Both the position numbers and the translations under genes were made by a program. A stretch of DNA of 64,000 nt from Rubrivivax sp. SCN 71-131 (GTDB taxonomy: Bacteria; Pseudomonadota; Gammaproteobacteria; Burkholderiales; Burkholderiaceae_C): NCBI GenBank assembly GCA_001724995.1, contig MEFD01000017.1:440-64439 (forward strand), written 5' to 3'. The notes under the pieces were generated by a model, which did not search any database, was not told the DNA's origin, and saw only the letters and a list, made by a program, of their open reading frames with translations. Shown here piece by piece: positions 17,753 to 31,183 of the stretch. Positions within the stretch are counted from its first letter, which is position 1. Each line of letters begins with the position of its first letter.

Positions 17753-19258
17753 ATGACAGAAGACCTCTGGCAGGCCGGCTGCGAGCGTCTGGCAGCGCAA
17801 CTGCCCGAACAGCAGTTCAACACCTGGATTCGCCCCTTGCCCCCCGCCCAGCTCGTCAGCGACGGGCCCGATGGGGTGGTGGTGTGCCTGCGCGCGCCCA
17901 ATCGATTCAAGCTCGACTGGATCCGCTCGCAGTACGCCGGACGCATCGAGGCGACGCTGGCCGAGCTTGCCGGACGCCCGGTGCGGCTGGATCTGGCGCT
18001 GGCGCCGCGCGAACCCGCCCCTGCGGCAGGCCCGTCCGCCGCGGCAGGCGCCGCAACACCCGCCGTCGCGTCCATCCTCGCCTCGGCGGCTGCCGCGACC
18101 GGCACCCGCAGCATCACCGAGACGCTGGCGAGCGGCGGCTTCACCGGCTCATCGGCCGAGCGCCGCAACGGGCTGCCGAACGCGCCCGCGCCGGCTGCCG
18201 ACGCTTCCGGGCGCGAGCGCGCCGCGCCGCCGATGCCGCGCCACAAGCTCAATCCGGCGCTGACCTTCGAGACCCTGGTGGCCGGACGCGCCAACCAAAT
18301 GGCGCGCACCGCGGCGCTGCACGTGGCCGGCGCCCCCGGGCAGATGTACAACCCGCTCTTCATCTACGGCGGTGTCGGCCTGGGCAAGACGCACCTCGTG
18401 CACGCGGTCGGCAATGCGCTGCTGAAGGACCGGCCCGATGCGCGCGTGCTCTACCTGCACGCCGAGCAGTTCATCAGCGACGTCGTGCGCAACTACCAGC
18501 GCAAGACCTTCGATGAGCTGAAGGCGAAATATCACAGCCTGGACCTGCTGCTCATCGACGACGTGCAGTTCTTCGCCGGCAAGGAGCGCACGCAGGAGGA
18601 GTTCTTCAACGCCTTCGAGGCGCTGCTGGCCAAGCGCGCGCACATCATCATGACCAGCGACACCTACCCCAAGGGCCTGGTCGACATCGACGAGCGCCTC
18701 ACGAGCCGTTTCGACGCCGGACTCACGGTGGCCATCGAGCCGCCCGAGCTCGAGATGCGCGTGGCGATCCTCATCGCCAAGGCACGTGCCGAAGGCGCCG
18801 AGATGCCCGAGGACGTCGCCTTCTTCATCGCCAAGAACGTGCGCGCCAACGTGCGCGAGCTCGAAGGCGCGCTGCGCAAGGTGCTGGCCTACAGCCGCTT
18901 CACCCACAAGGAGATCCACATCGCCCTCGCGCGCGAGGCCTTGCGCGACCTGCTCTCGATCCAGAACCGGCAGATCTCGGTGGAGAACATCCAGAAGACG
19001 GTGGCCGACTTCTACAAGATCAAGGTCGCCGACATGTACAGCAAGAAGCGCCCGGCGAGCATCGCGCGCCCGCGCCAGATCGCCATGTACCTGGCCAAGG
19101 ACATGACGAAGAAGAGCCTGCCCGAGATCGGTGAGCTCTTCGGCGGGCGCGATCACACCACCGTGCTGCACGCGGTGCGCAAGATCGGCGACGAGCGCCA
19201 GCGCAACCCGGAGCTCAACCAGCAGTTGCACGTGCTCGAACAGACCCTCAAGGGCTGA
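17753..19258 (+). CDS. dnaA: chromosomal replication initiator protein DnaA
   Basis: [29 protein letters not shown]...[22 protein letters not shown]...[16 protein letters not shown]. Confidence 0.99.
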   Translation: MTEDLWQAGCERLAAQLPEQQFNTWIRPLPPAQLVSDGPDGVVVCLRAPNRFKLDWIRSQYAGRIEATLAELAGRPVRLDLALAPREPAPAAGPSAAAGAATPAVASILASAAAATGTRSITETLASGGFTGSSAERRNGLPNAPAPAADASGRERAAPPMPRHKLNPALTFETLVAGRANQMARTAALHVAGAPGQMYNPLFIYGGVGLGKTHLVHAVGNALLKDRPDARVLYLHAEQFISDVVRNYQRKTFDELKAKYHSLDLLLIDDVQFFAGKERTQEEFFNAFEALLAKRAHIIMTSDTYPKGLVDIDERLTSRFDAGLTVAIEPPELEMRVAILIAKARAEGAEMPEDVAFFIAKNVRANVRELEGALRKVLAYSRFTHKEIHIALAREALRDLLSIQNRQISVENIQKTVADFYKIKVADMYSKKRPASIARPRQIAMYLAKDMTKKSLPEIGELFGGRDHTTVLHAVRKIGDERQRNPELNQQLHVLEQTLKG

Positions 19259-19316
19259 TGGGCCGCGCGCCGCCAACACCGCGGACAGCGTGGACAAGGC
19301 TGGGGGCAAGAGTCGG

Positions 19317-19332
19317 ACAAGTCCGGACTTGT
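19317..19332. promoter_or_regulatory. 16-bp perfect palindrome ACAAGTCCGGACTTGT in the dnaA-dnaN intergenic region
   Basis: Direct reading; abuts DnaA-box-like TTGTGCACA (19329-19337, 8/9 to TTATNCACA). Confidence 0.6.
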
Positions 19333-19519
19333 GCACAGCCCGGGATCGTGGCGCGCGCTTGCCCACAATCCGGCGACGCCGGGGCAGTCGTTGCGTCCAC
19401 AGGGTTCACGGCAGCGTAAATCCCTGTCGGAACAGGCGAAAATAAGCTTTTCCCCAGCTTGGCGCGGCCTCTACTACGGCTACCAGGCGTTTCAAAGAGA
19501 AAACAGCAAGAGGAAGCCC

Positions 19520-20629
19520 ATGATCGTCGTGAGATCGTCGCAGGACAAACTGCTGCAGGCCCTGCAGTCGGTGGCCGGCATCGTCGAGCGTCGTCATACG
19601 CTTCCGGTGCTGGCCAACGTGCTGCTGCGCCGCAACGGTCCGCTGCTCGAGCTGACCACCAGCGACCTCGACATCCAGGTGCGCACCCGTGCCGACCTCG
19701 GCGGCGACGAGGGTGACTTCGCGACCACGGTGGGCGCGCGCAAGCTCATCGACATCCTGCGCGCCCTGCCCTCCGATCAGGTCGTCACCCTGTCCTCGGC
19801 GCAGAACAAGCTCACGCTGCAGGCCGGGCGCAGCCGCTTCACGCTGCAGACGCTGCCGGCGGAGGACTTCCCGCTGGTCAACGAGTCGGTCGACTTCGGC
19901 CCGGCCTTCGCGGTGCCGCAGAAGGTGCTGAAGGATCTCATCAACCAGGTACATTTCGCGATGGCGGTGCACGACATCCGCTACTACCTCAACGGCATCC
20001 TCTTCATCGCCGAGGGCCGCACGCTCACCCTCGTGGCCACCGACGGTCACCGCTTGGCGCTGGCGCAGGCCACGCTGCAGGCGGATGTGCCGGGCCGCCA
20101 GGAGGTCATCCTGCCGCGCAAGACGGTGCTCGAACTGCAGCGCCTGCTCGCCGACGACGAGGAGCCCATCGAGATGCGCTTTGCCGGCAACCAGGCGCGC
20201 TGCGTCTTCGGCGACATGGAGTTCGTCACCAAGCTGGTCGAGGGCAAGTTCCCCGATTACAACCGCGTCATCCCGAAGAACCACCGCAACAGCCTGACGC
20301 TGGGGCGCGCACCGCTGCTGGCCAGCCTGCAGCGTGCGGCCATCCTCACGAGCGAGAAGTTCAAGGGCGTGCGCGTGAACCTCGAGCCCGGGGTGCTGCG
20401 CATCGCGGCCAACAACACCGAGCAGGAGGAGGCCAACGACGAGCTCGAGGTCGACTACGAGGGCGATGCGATCGACATCGGCTTCAACGTCACCTACCTG
20501 ATCGACATGCTCTCCAACGTCAACCAGGAGCGCGTGACGATCGAGCTGCAGGACAGCAGCGCGAGCGCGCTGATCACCGTGCCCGAGCAGCCGGGCTTCA
20601 AGTACGTGGTGATGCCGATGCGGATCTGA
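19520..20629 (+). CDS. dnaN: DNA polymerase III subunit beta
   Basis: MIVVRSSQDKLLQALQSVAGIVERRHTLPVLANVLLRR...YVVMPMRI. Confidence 0.99.
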   Translation: MIVVRSSQDKLLQALQSVAGIVERRHTLPVLANVLLRRNGPLLELTTSDLDIQVRTRADLGGDEGDFATTVGARKLIDILRALPSDQVVTLSSAQNKLTLQAGRSRFTLQTLPAEDFPLVNESVDFGPAFAVPQKVLKDLINQVHFAMAVHDIRYYLNGILFIAEGRTLTLVATDGHRLALAQATLQADVPGRQEVILPRKTVLELQRLLADDEEPIEMRFAGNQARCVFGDMEFVTKLVEGKFPDYNRVIPKNHRNSLTLGRAPLLASLQRAAILTSEKFKGVRVNLEPGVLRIAANNTEQEEANDELEVDYEGDAIDIGFNVTYLIDMLSNVNQERVTIELQDSSASALITVPEQPGFKYVVMPMRI

Positions 20630-24165
<3,536 letters not shown>

Positions 24166-24178
24166 GGGCGCGCCGCGG

Positions 24179-25057
24179 CTAGGAGGCCACCGCGTCGGCC
24201 GGTGCCGGCTCCTGCCCTTGCGGCAGCGCCAGGTGCAGCCGCTGCAGCAGTTCCAGGTTCTTGCGGGCGTGCGCGTCCTTCGGGTCCAGGGTCAATGCCG
24301 TGCGCAGCGCGCGCTCGGCCTGCGCGAACGCACCCTGGTGGCGGTAGAGCACGCCCAGGGTGTTGAAGAGCGGCGCGAAGCCGGCGTCCTGCGCGTAGGC
24401 GCCGCGCAGCCAAGCATAGGCTTCGCGCGGGCGGCCCTGCAGCATTTCCTCGGCGGCGCGGTTGTTCATGAACATCGCGGCGACGCGGCGTTCGTCCACG
24501 ACCTGGCGCTGCTGCCGGCTCAGGTCCTGCCCCGGCAGGAAGTCGACGATCAGCCAGGGATCGAAGCCCCTGAAGGTGCGGCGCAGTTCGATGCCGAGCG
24601 CGAGGTTGATGTGGCCGACGATGAAGGTGAGATCGCCGCTGTGCTCGATCGTCGGGGCGGCCAGCACCTCGTGCAGGCGCACCGGCACGCCGAGCTCGCG
24701 GGCCAGCGCCGCAGTCATCAGGACGAGCGAGAGGCAGTTGCCGCGCCGCTCGGCGAACGCTTCGGCGGCCGTGCGCGTGGGCTGGGCCTCGTAGGCCAGC
24801 AGCAGCTCGCCGGGCGTCGCCAGGGCGTCGAGCAGGGCCTGGCGCTCGCCGCGGCGCCGGGCGCGCGGCCGCACGCGCTCGTCGAGGAAGCGCCGCATCG
24901 GGGGTGTCATGGCCATCAGCGCCGCGGCATCGGGCAGCGCGGGCAGCGGCGCGAAGAGCGCATCGTCGAAGGCAGCGGCGGCGTGTGGCGCGCGCGGCGG
25001 CGCCGCGGCGCAGCCGATCAGCAGCAGGCTCGTCAGCAGCGCGATCCAGGTCTTCAT
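24179..25057 (-). CDS. lipoprotein with transglutaminase-like and TPR regions
   Basis: MKTWIALLTSLLLIGCAAAPP lipobox; RRGNCLSLVLMTAALARELGVPVRLHEV; TPR-like LFNTLGVLYRHQGAFAQAERALRTALTLDPKDAHARKNLELL. Confidence 0.8.
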   Translation of the reverse strand: MKTWIALLTSLLLIGCAAAPPRAPHAAAAFDDALFAPLPALPDAAALMAMTPPMRRFLDERVRPRARRRGERQALLDALATPGELLLAYEAQPTRTAAEAFAERRGNCLSLVLMTAALARELGVPVRLHEVLAAPTIEHSGDLTFIVGHINLALGIELRRTFRGFDPWLIVDFLPGQDLSRQQRQVVDERRVAAMFMNNRAAEEMLQGRPREAYAWLRGAYAQDAGFAPLFNTLGVLYRHQGAFAQAERALRTALTLDPKDAHARKNLELLQRLHLALPQGQEPAPADAVAS

Positions 25058-25155
25058 CACCTTCCCCCCGCCGGTGGCGGCACGCAAGGTGCACGGGGCC
25101 TATCGTCGTTGTGGCGCCGGGCGGCGTCAACCCGCCCGCCCTGCCCTCGGGGCCC

Positions 25156-25896
25156 TCAGAACGTGAAGCCGCGGCTCAGGCCCTGGCCGGCGAAGGGCTC
25201 CAGCAGCACGAGCAGGGGCGCCAGCGGCGCGTAGCGCAGGGCGATGCCGCTGGCGGTCCGCGCCAGCGGCGCCAGCGCCGCGGTGTGCGGCGCCAGGCCT
25301 TCGTCCTGCGCCTGCGCGCAGAGGGCGCCGATGCGCTGCAACTGCTGCAGCAGGGCCGTCCATTCGAGTGCGCGCCAGCATTCGCCGAAGTCCTCGGCCA
25401 GGGCCTGCCCGAGCGCCGGCGCGCTGCGGCGCGCCTGCTGCCACCAGCGCACGGCGGCGTCGATGCGCTCCTCCTCACCGCAGGCGAGGCTGGGGTCCAT
25501 GAGCAGGCCGGCCAGATCGAAGAGCCAGGGGCCGCGCAGCGTCGGGCGGATCGCGGGCCCAGAAGCAGCGTCCGCGGCCGGAGGTCCATCGCCTCGCGCG
25601 CCGGCGGCCGCTGGCCAGGCACGACGCAGCGCGACTGCGGGCTGGGCCAGCGCGCCGGACACGAGCAGGTCCAGGGCGCGATCCAGGCCGCGCGGCCGTG
25701 CGGCGCCGGTCGGCTGCGCACAGGCCTGCAGGAAGAGCGCCAGCGCCGCGCGCAGCGCCGGCTCGTCGAGCCGCGGGAGCCCGCCTCCCTGCGCCTCGTC
25801 CCGCAGCGCGTCGTGCGCAGCGGCCTGCCAGGCCTGCAGCGCCTGCACGGCGGCGCGCAGCCGCTGCTGTCGTTCGGCGGGATCGTCGTGATGCAT
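25156..25896 (-). CDS. hypothetical protein
   Basis: 246-aa ORF MHHDDPAERQQRLRAAVQALQAWQAAAHDALRDEAQ... divergent from lptD; no family recognised. Confidence 0.6.
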   Translation of the reverse strand: MHHDDPAERQQRLRAAVQALQAWQAAAHDALRDEAQGGGLPRLDEPALRAALALFLQACAQPTGAARPRGLDRALDLLVSGALAQPAVALRRAWPAAAGARGDGPPAADAASGPAIRPTLRGPWLFDLAGLLMDPSLACGEEERIDAAVRWWQQARRSAPALGQALAEDFGECWRALEWTALLQQLQRIGALCAQAQDEGLAPHTAALAPLARTASGIALRYAPLAPLLVLLEPFAGQGLSRGFTF

Positions 25897-25927
25897 CGCG
25901 TGGTGTTCGCGGCGGCGAACCCTCGTG

Positions 25928-25947
25928 GATAATCGCCGGCCATTCTA
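25928..25947. promoter_or_regulatory. putative -10 elements GATAAT (+) / TAGAAT (-) at the lptD start
   Basis: GATAATcgccggccATTCTAtg; the lptD ATG starts at 25947. Confidence 0.4.
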
Positions 25948-28373
25948 TGAAGTGCCCCGCAGCCGTCCTGCGCTTGCTGCCTCTGGCCGTCGCGGGGCTG
26001 GCGGCCTGCCCGCAGGCCCAGTCGCAGACGCCCGTGCCGGCGCCCTCGTCGCTGCCGTCCGAGGCCCTGGCGTGCGCGCCGACGAAGCCGCCGAGGCCGG
26101 GGCCCTCGCGCGCCGCGCCGTCGGAGCCGCAGCCGGTGCGGCTGCAGGCGCGCGAAGTGCGAGGTCGGCCCGACATCGATGCCGAGGCCGAAGGCGAAGT
26201 GCGGCTGCAGCGCGGCCCGCTGCTGCTGCAGGCCGACCGGCTGGGCTACGAGCAGGTGCAGGACCTGGTGCGCGCGCGCGGGCAGGTGAGCATCGAGCAC
26301 CCGAGCGGCCGCTACAGCGGCAGCGAGCTGCAACTGCAGCTCGAGCGCTTCGAGGGCTTCTTCCTGCAACCGCGCTACGAGTTCGAGCGCGTGCAGGCCG
26401 GCGGCGGTGCCGAGCGCATCGACTTCCTCGACCGCGAGCGCTCGGTGGTGGAGAAGGGCTGGTACACGAGCTGCCCGCGCGAAGACGTCGTCTCCCCGAC
26501 CGGCGAAGGCGGCACGCCGCGACCGGACTGGGTGCTGCAGAGCGACCGCGTGCGGCTGGACTTCGAGGCCAACGAGGGCATCGCCGAAGGCGCCGTGCTG
26601 CGCTTCATGAACGTGCCCATCCTCGCGCTGCCGACGATGAGCTTCCCGCTCGGCGAGGGCCGCAAGTCGGGCTGGCTGCCGCCGACGCTGGACATCGACA
26701 CGCGCAGCGGCCTGAGCGTGGCCGTGCCCTACTACTGGAACCTCGCGCCCAACCGCGATGCCACGCTCACGCCGAGGATCATCACGCGGCGCGGCGTCGG
26801 CGCGAGCGGCGAGTTTCGCTACCTGGAGCCGGCGGTCTCAGGGCGCATCGAGGGCGAACTGCTGCCAGACGACCGCCTTGCGGGCCGATCGCGCTGGCTG
26901 CTGTCGACCGAGCACGAGGGCCAGCTGCCCTTCGCCGGGCGCTGGCACCTGGATGCGCTGCGCGTCTCCGACGACGCCTGGTGGAAGGACTTTCCGCTCG
27001 ACGCGCGCAGCCTCACGCCGCGGCTGCTGCCGCAGCGCCTGGCCGCCGAGCGCGAGCTGGACTTCGGCTGGGGCCAGGGCCTGGCCTACGCGCGCATGCT
27101 GCGCTGGCAGGTGCTGCAGGGCAGCGACCAGCGTGTCGTGCCGCCCTACGAACGTGCGCCGCAGATCGGCGTGCAGCTCGATGGGCCGCTGGCCGGCGGC
27201 CTGCGTTACGCGCTGCAGGCGGAGACCACGCGCTTCGTCCGGGCAGCCGACGGTGCGGACCTGGCGGGCCCCGGGAGCAGTGCGGCGTCCGCCTCGGGCT
27301 GGCGCAGCCACCTGCTGGCGGAGGTCTCGAAGCGCCTGGGCCACGACGGGGCCTGGCTGGCGCCGCGACTGGCGCTCAACGCCGCCAGCTACGCGCTGGA
27401 CCAGCCGCTGGACGACGGGCGTCGCCGTGCCACGCGCAGCATCCCCAGCTTCAGCGTCGAGGGCGGCCTGACCTTCGAGCGCGACCTGGCGCTGTTCGGC
27501 CGCGCGCTGCGGCAGACGCTGGAACCGCGCGCGCTCTACGTCAACACGCCCTGGCGCGACCAGGCGGCGCTGCCCAACTTCGACTCCGCCGCGCGCGACA
27601 TCAATTTCGATTCGATCTTCGCCGACAACGCCTTCACCGGGATCGACCGCGTCTCGGACGCCCACCAGGTGACGCTGGGTGTGACGACGCGCCTGCTGGA
27701 CGCCGGCAGCGGCGCCGAGGCCGGGCGGCTTGCGCTGGCGCAGCGCTACCTGCTGCGCGATCAACGCATCACCCCCGAGGGCACCACGCTGACGCGCCGC
27801 GCCTCGGACCTGTTCGCGCTCGGCGGTGCCACGCTCGCGCGCGGCCTGGCCTTCGACCTCGCGCTGCAGTACAGCCCCGATCAGCGGCGCACCGTGCGCA
27901 GCGTGGGCTCGCTGCGCTGGAACCCGGGCGAGTTCCGCACCTTGAGCACGACCTACCGCTTCACGCGTGGCCTGGCCGAACAGGTGGAGCTGGGCTGGCA
28001 ATGGCCGTTGTGGAAGCTGGCGCGCAGCGCGCAAACGGCAGGCGTGGGGGCCGGCAGCGGCGGCGGCAAGGCCTGCGGCGGGATCTTGTACACCGTCGGC
28101 CGCGTCAACTACAGCCTGCGCGACAGTCGCGTCACCGACTCCATCCTCGGCTTCGAGTACGACGCCGGCTGCTGGATCCTGCGCCTCGTCGGCGAGCGCC
28201 TGTCCACCGGGCGCAGCGAGGCCACGACGCACCTGCTGCTGCAGCTCGAGCTGGTGGGTCTGTCGCGCCTGGGCTCCAATCCGCTGCGGGTCTTGAAGGA
28301 CAATATCCCCGGCTATCGCCTGCTGCGCGACGGGCACACCCAACCGACTCCTGCGCCTCCCCGCTATGACTGA
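25947..28373 (+). CDS. lptD: LPS-assembly protein LptD
   Basis: LQAREVRGRPDIDAEAEGEVRLQRGPLLLQADRLGYEQVQDLVRARGQV...GWLPPTLDIDTRSGLSVAVPYYWNLAPNRDATLTPRIITRRGVGASGEFRYL. Confidence 0.96.
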   Translation: MKCPAAVLRLLPLAVAGLAACPQAQSQTPVPAPSSLPSEALACAPTKPPRPGPSRAAPSEPQPVRLQAREVRGRPDIDAEAEGEVRLQRGPLLLQADRLGYEQVQDLVRARGQVSIEHPSGRYSGSELQLQLERFEGFFLQPRYEFERVQAGGGAERIDFLDRERSVVEKGWYTSCPREDVVSPTGEGGTPRPDWVLQSDRVRLDFEANEGIAEGAVLRFMNVPILALPTMSFPLGEGRKSGWLPPTLDIDTRSGLSVAVPYYWNLAPNRDATLTPRIITRRGVGASGEFRYLEPAVSGRIEGELLPDDRLAGRSRWLLSTEHEGQLPFAGRWHLDALRVSDDAWWKDFPLDARSLTPRLLPQRLAAERELDFGWGQGLAYARMLRWQVLQGSDQRVVPPYERAPQIGVQLDGPLAGGLRYALQAETTRFVRAADGADLAGPGSSAASASGWRSHLLAEVSKRLGHDGAWLAPRLALNAASYALDQPLDDGRRRATRSIPSFSVEGGLTFERDLALFGRALRQTLEPRALYVNTPWRDQAALPNFDSAARDINFDSIFADNAFTGIDRVSDAHQVTLGVTTRLLDAGSGAEAGRLALAQRYLLRDQRITPEGTTLTRRASDLFALGGATLARGLAFDLALQYSPDQRRTVRSVGSLRWNPGEFRTLSTTYRFTRGLAEQVELGWQWPLWKLARSAQTAGVGAGSGGGKACGGILYTVGRVNYSLRDSRVTDSILGFEYDAGCWILRLVGERLSTGRSEATTHLLLQLELVGLSRLGSNPLRVLKDNIPGYRLLRDGHTQPTPAPPRYD

Positions 28374-29703
28374 CACCCTGCCTCGTCGGCGCTTTCAGGT
28401 CGGGACGACCGCGGCCGCCTTGCTGCTGGCGGCCGGCCTTTGCGCGCCGCTGGCCGCGCAGCCGCGCGACGCCGTGCGCGCGGGGGACTACATCGTTGCC
28501 GTCGTCAACCAGGAGCTGGTGACCGCCGGGGAGGTCGAGCGTCGGCTCGAGCAGGCGCGCACCGAGAGCGCGCGCCGCGGCGCGGCCAGCGCCTCCTCGG
28601 CCGAGGACTTGCGACGCCAGGCGCTGGACTCGCTGGTCGAGGAGCGCGTCATCGTCACCCACGCGCGCGAGTCCGGCGCGCGCGTGGACGAGCCCGATCT
28701 CGACCGCGCGATCCACAGCATCGCGCAGCAGAACCAGCTCAGCATGGCGCAGTTGCGCGAGCGGCTGCGGCAGGAGGGCATCGACTACGCGCGCTTTCGC
28801 GCCGACCTGCGCGACCAGATGATGGTCGAGCGCGTGCGCGAGCGCGAGGTCTACCAGCGCATCCACGTGACCGATCTCGAGGTCGACCGGCTGGTCGAGC
28901 AGCAGCGCGCGGCCGCGCAGGCGGACGCGGAGCTCGACATCGCGCAGATCCTGGTCACCGTGCCCGAAGGCGCCGGCAGTGCCGAGCGCGAACAACGGCG
29001 CAAGCGCGCCGAGCAGGCGCTGGCGCGCGTGCGCGGTGGTGAAGATTTCGCTGCCGTGGCGCGCGAGCTCTCCGAGGATGCGAATCGCGAGCAGGGCGGG
29101 CGCATCGGGCTGCGCCCGGCTTCGCGGCTGCCCGACCTCTTTCTCGACGCGGTGCGGCCCCTGGTGGCGGGCGAGGTGGCGGCGTCGCTGGTGAGCAGCG
29201 GCGCGGGCTATCACGTGCTCAAGCTGCTCGAGCGCCGCGACGGCGCGGCGCTGCGCGTGCCGCAGACGCACGCACGCCACATCCTGCTGCGCACCTCGGC
29301 GCAGCTCAGCACCGAGGCGGCGGTGCAGCGCCTGCAGGAGCTGCGCAGCCAGATCGAGCAGGGCAGCCGCGGCTTCGACGAGGCCGCGCGCCAGTTCTCC
29401 GACGACGGCAGCGCGGCCGGCGGCGGTGACCTCGGCTGGACCGGGCCGGGGCAGTTCGTGCCCGAGTTCGAGGAAGCGATGAACCGCCTCGTGGTGGGCG
29501 GCATCTCGCCGCCGGTGGCCTCGCGTTTCGGCGTGCACCTGATCCAGGTGCTCGAGCGGCGCGAGGTGGCGCTGCAGACGCGGCAGCTGCGCGACCAGGC
29601 GCGCGCGCTGCTGCGCGAGCGCAAGTTCGCCGAGGCCTACGCCGAATGGGCGCGCGATCTGCGTGCGCGGGCCTACGTGGAGATGCGCGAGCCGCCGCTG
29701 TGA
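28366..29703 (+). CDS. surA: peptidylprolyl isomerase SurA
   Basis: [18 protein letters not shown]..., two parvulin domains ([13 protein letters not shown]...[27 protein letters not shown]). Confidence 0.95.
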   Translation: MTDTLPRRRFQVGTTAAALLLAAGLCAPLAAQPRDAVRAGDYIVAVVNQELVTAGEVERRLEQARTESARRGAASASSAEDLRRQALDSLVEERVIVTHARESGARVDEPDLDRAIHSIAQQNQLSMAQLRERLRQEGIDYARFRADLRDQMMVERVREREVYQRIHVTDLEVDRLVEQQRAAAQADAELDIAQILVTVPEGAGSAEREQRRKRAEQALARVRGGEDFAAVARELSEDANREQGGRIGLRPASRLPDLFLDAVRPLVAGEVAASLVSSGAGYHVLKLLERRDGAALRVPQTHARHILLRTSAQLSTEAAVQRLQELRSQIEQGSRGFDEAARQFSDDGSAAGGGDLGWTGPGQFVPEFEEAMNRLVVGGISPPVASRFGVHLIQVLERREVALQTRQLRDQARALLRERKFAEAYAEWARDLRARAYVEMREPPL

Positions 29704-30491
29704 GGCACGTCGCGCGCAAGCGCTTCGGCCAGCACTTCCTGGTCGACGAGGCGGTGATCGAACGCATCGCCGATGCCATCGACCCGCGTGCACAGGAGGA
29801 ACTCGTCGAGATCGGCCCCGGCCTGGGGGCGCTCACCGAGGCGCTGCTGGCGCGCGGCGCGCGGCTCACGGTGATCGAGCTCGACCGTGACCTTGCCGCG
29901 CGCTGGCGCCGCGACGCGCGCGTGCAGGTGATCGAGGCCGACGTGCTGACGGTGGACTTCGCGGCACTGGCCGCGCGCGCGGCCAGTGCCGGACGTTCGC
30001 TGCGCGTGTGCGGCAACCTGCCCTACAACATCTCCTCGCCGATCCTCTTTCACCTGCTGCCGCAGGCCGCGCGGGTGCAGGACCAGCACTTCATGCTGCA
30101 GAAGGAGGTCGTGCGGCGCATGGTCGCCGCGCCGGGACACAAGGACTACGGGCGCCTGTCGGTGATGCTGCAGTGGCGCTACGCCATGGAGCCGCTGCTC
30201 GAGGTGCCGCCCGAGGCCTTCGACCCGCCGCCGCGCGTCGATTCGGCGGTCGTGCGCATGCTGCCGCGGCCCGCCCCGGTGGCGGTCGACGCGGCACGGC
30301 TCTCCGAACTGGTGGCCGTGGCCTTCTCGCAGCGGCGCAAGCTGCTGCGCCACACGCTCGGTCGCTGGCTGCAGCAACGCGACGCCAGCGGGGCAACCGC
30401 GGCGGACTTCGACTGCCAGCGCCGCGCCGAGGAAGTCCCGGTGGCCGAGTATCTCGCGCTGGCGCTGCGGCTTGCCGCCGGGGAGCGCTGA
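29700..30491 (+). CDS. rsmA: 16S rRNA (adenine(1518)-N(6)/adenine(1519)-N(6))-dimethyltransferase
   Basis: GTG start overlapping the surA stop; [29 protein letters not shown]...[14 protein letters not shown]...[18 protein letters not shown]. Confidence 0.96.
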   Translation: MRHVARKRFGQHFLVDEAVIERIADAIDPRAQEELVEIGPGLGALTEALLARGARLTVIELDRDLAARWRRDARVQVIEADVLTVDFAALAARAASAGRSLRVCGNLPYNISSPILFHLLPQAARVQDQHFMLQKEVVRRMVAAPGHKDYGRLSVMLQWRYAMEPLLEVPPEAFDPPPRVDSAVVRMLPRPAPVAVDAARLSELVAVAFSQRRKLLRHTLGRWLQQRDASGATAADFDCQRRAEEVPVAEYLALALRLAAGER

Positions 30492-30536
30492 GCGCTCAGT
30501 CGCCCGCGCGCGTGGTGGCGCGGGCGTCGGCGTGCT

Positions 30537-30746
30537 TCATGCGGCGTTGAGCCACATCGAGGTGTCGAAGGCGCTGCACATCAGCGGCATGTTCATGCCG
30601 AAGTTGGGGTTGAACCCGTTCTTGGGCACGGCCACCTTCGGTGCCGGCTTGACCACCGCGCCCGCGGTGCCGATCTGGGCCGTCTCAGCAGCCCGCTCCC
30701 ATGACCCGATTTCCTGGGAGCGGGCTACTGAAAAGAATAGAAACAT
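30537..30746 (-). CDS. hypothetical short ORF, possibly spurious or a remnant
   Basis: MFLFFSVARSQEIGSWERAAETAQIGTAGAVVKPAPKVAVPKNGFNPNFGMNMPLMCSAFDTSMWLNAA; its 5' part is encoded by a palindrome. Confidence 0.2.
   Translation of the reverse strand: MFLFFSVARSQEIGSWERAAETAQIGTAGAVVKPAPKVAVPKNGFNPNFGMNMPLMCSAFDTSMWLNAA
30690..30726. repeat. REP-like palindrome AGCCCGCTCCCA-N13-TGGGAGCGGGCT
   Basis: Perfect 12-bp arms (30690-30701 / 30715-30726) at the barstar 3' end. Confidence 0.75.
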
Positions 30747-31120
30747 CGAAACGGTATGCGCCGCTCGCCCCAGAAGTCGGCGGCGTCGCGGAAGACGTCG
30801 AGCAACTGCTCGCGCGCTTCACGATCGAAGCGCGGGTTGTCGGGGATCTGTTCCAGCACGACCACGAAGCCCGGCTGCTGGCCGGCCTTGTTGACGAGGT
30901 CGGTCATGCAGTCGTAGAGCGCGTCGAGGTTCTTGCCGAAGTGCGCCGGGAAGGTGAACGCCGAGGCGATCTGCTCCAGCACCTCCTGCTTGGACTGCGC
31001 CTGCGTCAGGTTGGCATAGAGGAAGTGCTGGCCGGCGTCGCCGGCGGCCTGCATCAGGTCGTCGACGCGGTAGGCCCTGATCGCCTGCACGATGTTGGGG
31101 CGGACGGTCTGCAACAGCAT
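30725..31120 (-). CDS. barstar family ribonuclease inhibitor
   Basis: FTFPAHFGKNLDALYDCMTDLVNKAGQQPGFVVVLEQIPDNPRFDREAREQLLDVFRDAADFW: barstar signature. Confidence 0.9.
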   Translation of the reverse strand: MLLQTVRPNIVQAIRAYRVDDLMQAAGDAGQHFLYANLTQAQSKQEVLEQIASAFTFPAHFGKNLDALYDCMTDLVNKAGQQPGFVVVLEQIPDNPRFDREAREQLLDVFRDAADFWGERRIPFRCFYSFQ

Positions 31121-31183
31121 GGTCGCGTGCCTCCTGGCTTTTCGAGAATAGGAATGCGATGAAGGGATTCGGTTCCGTGCCGC

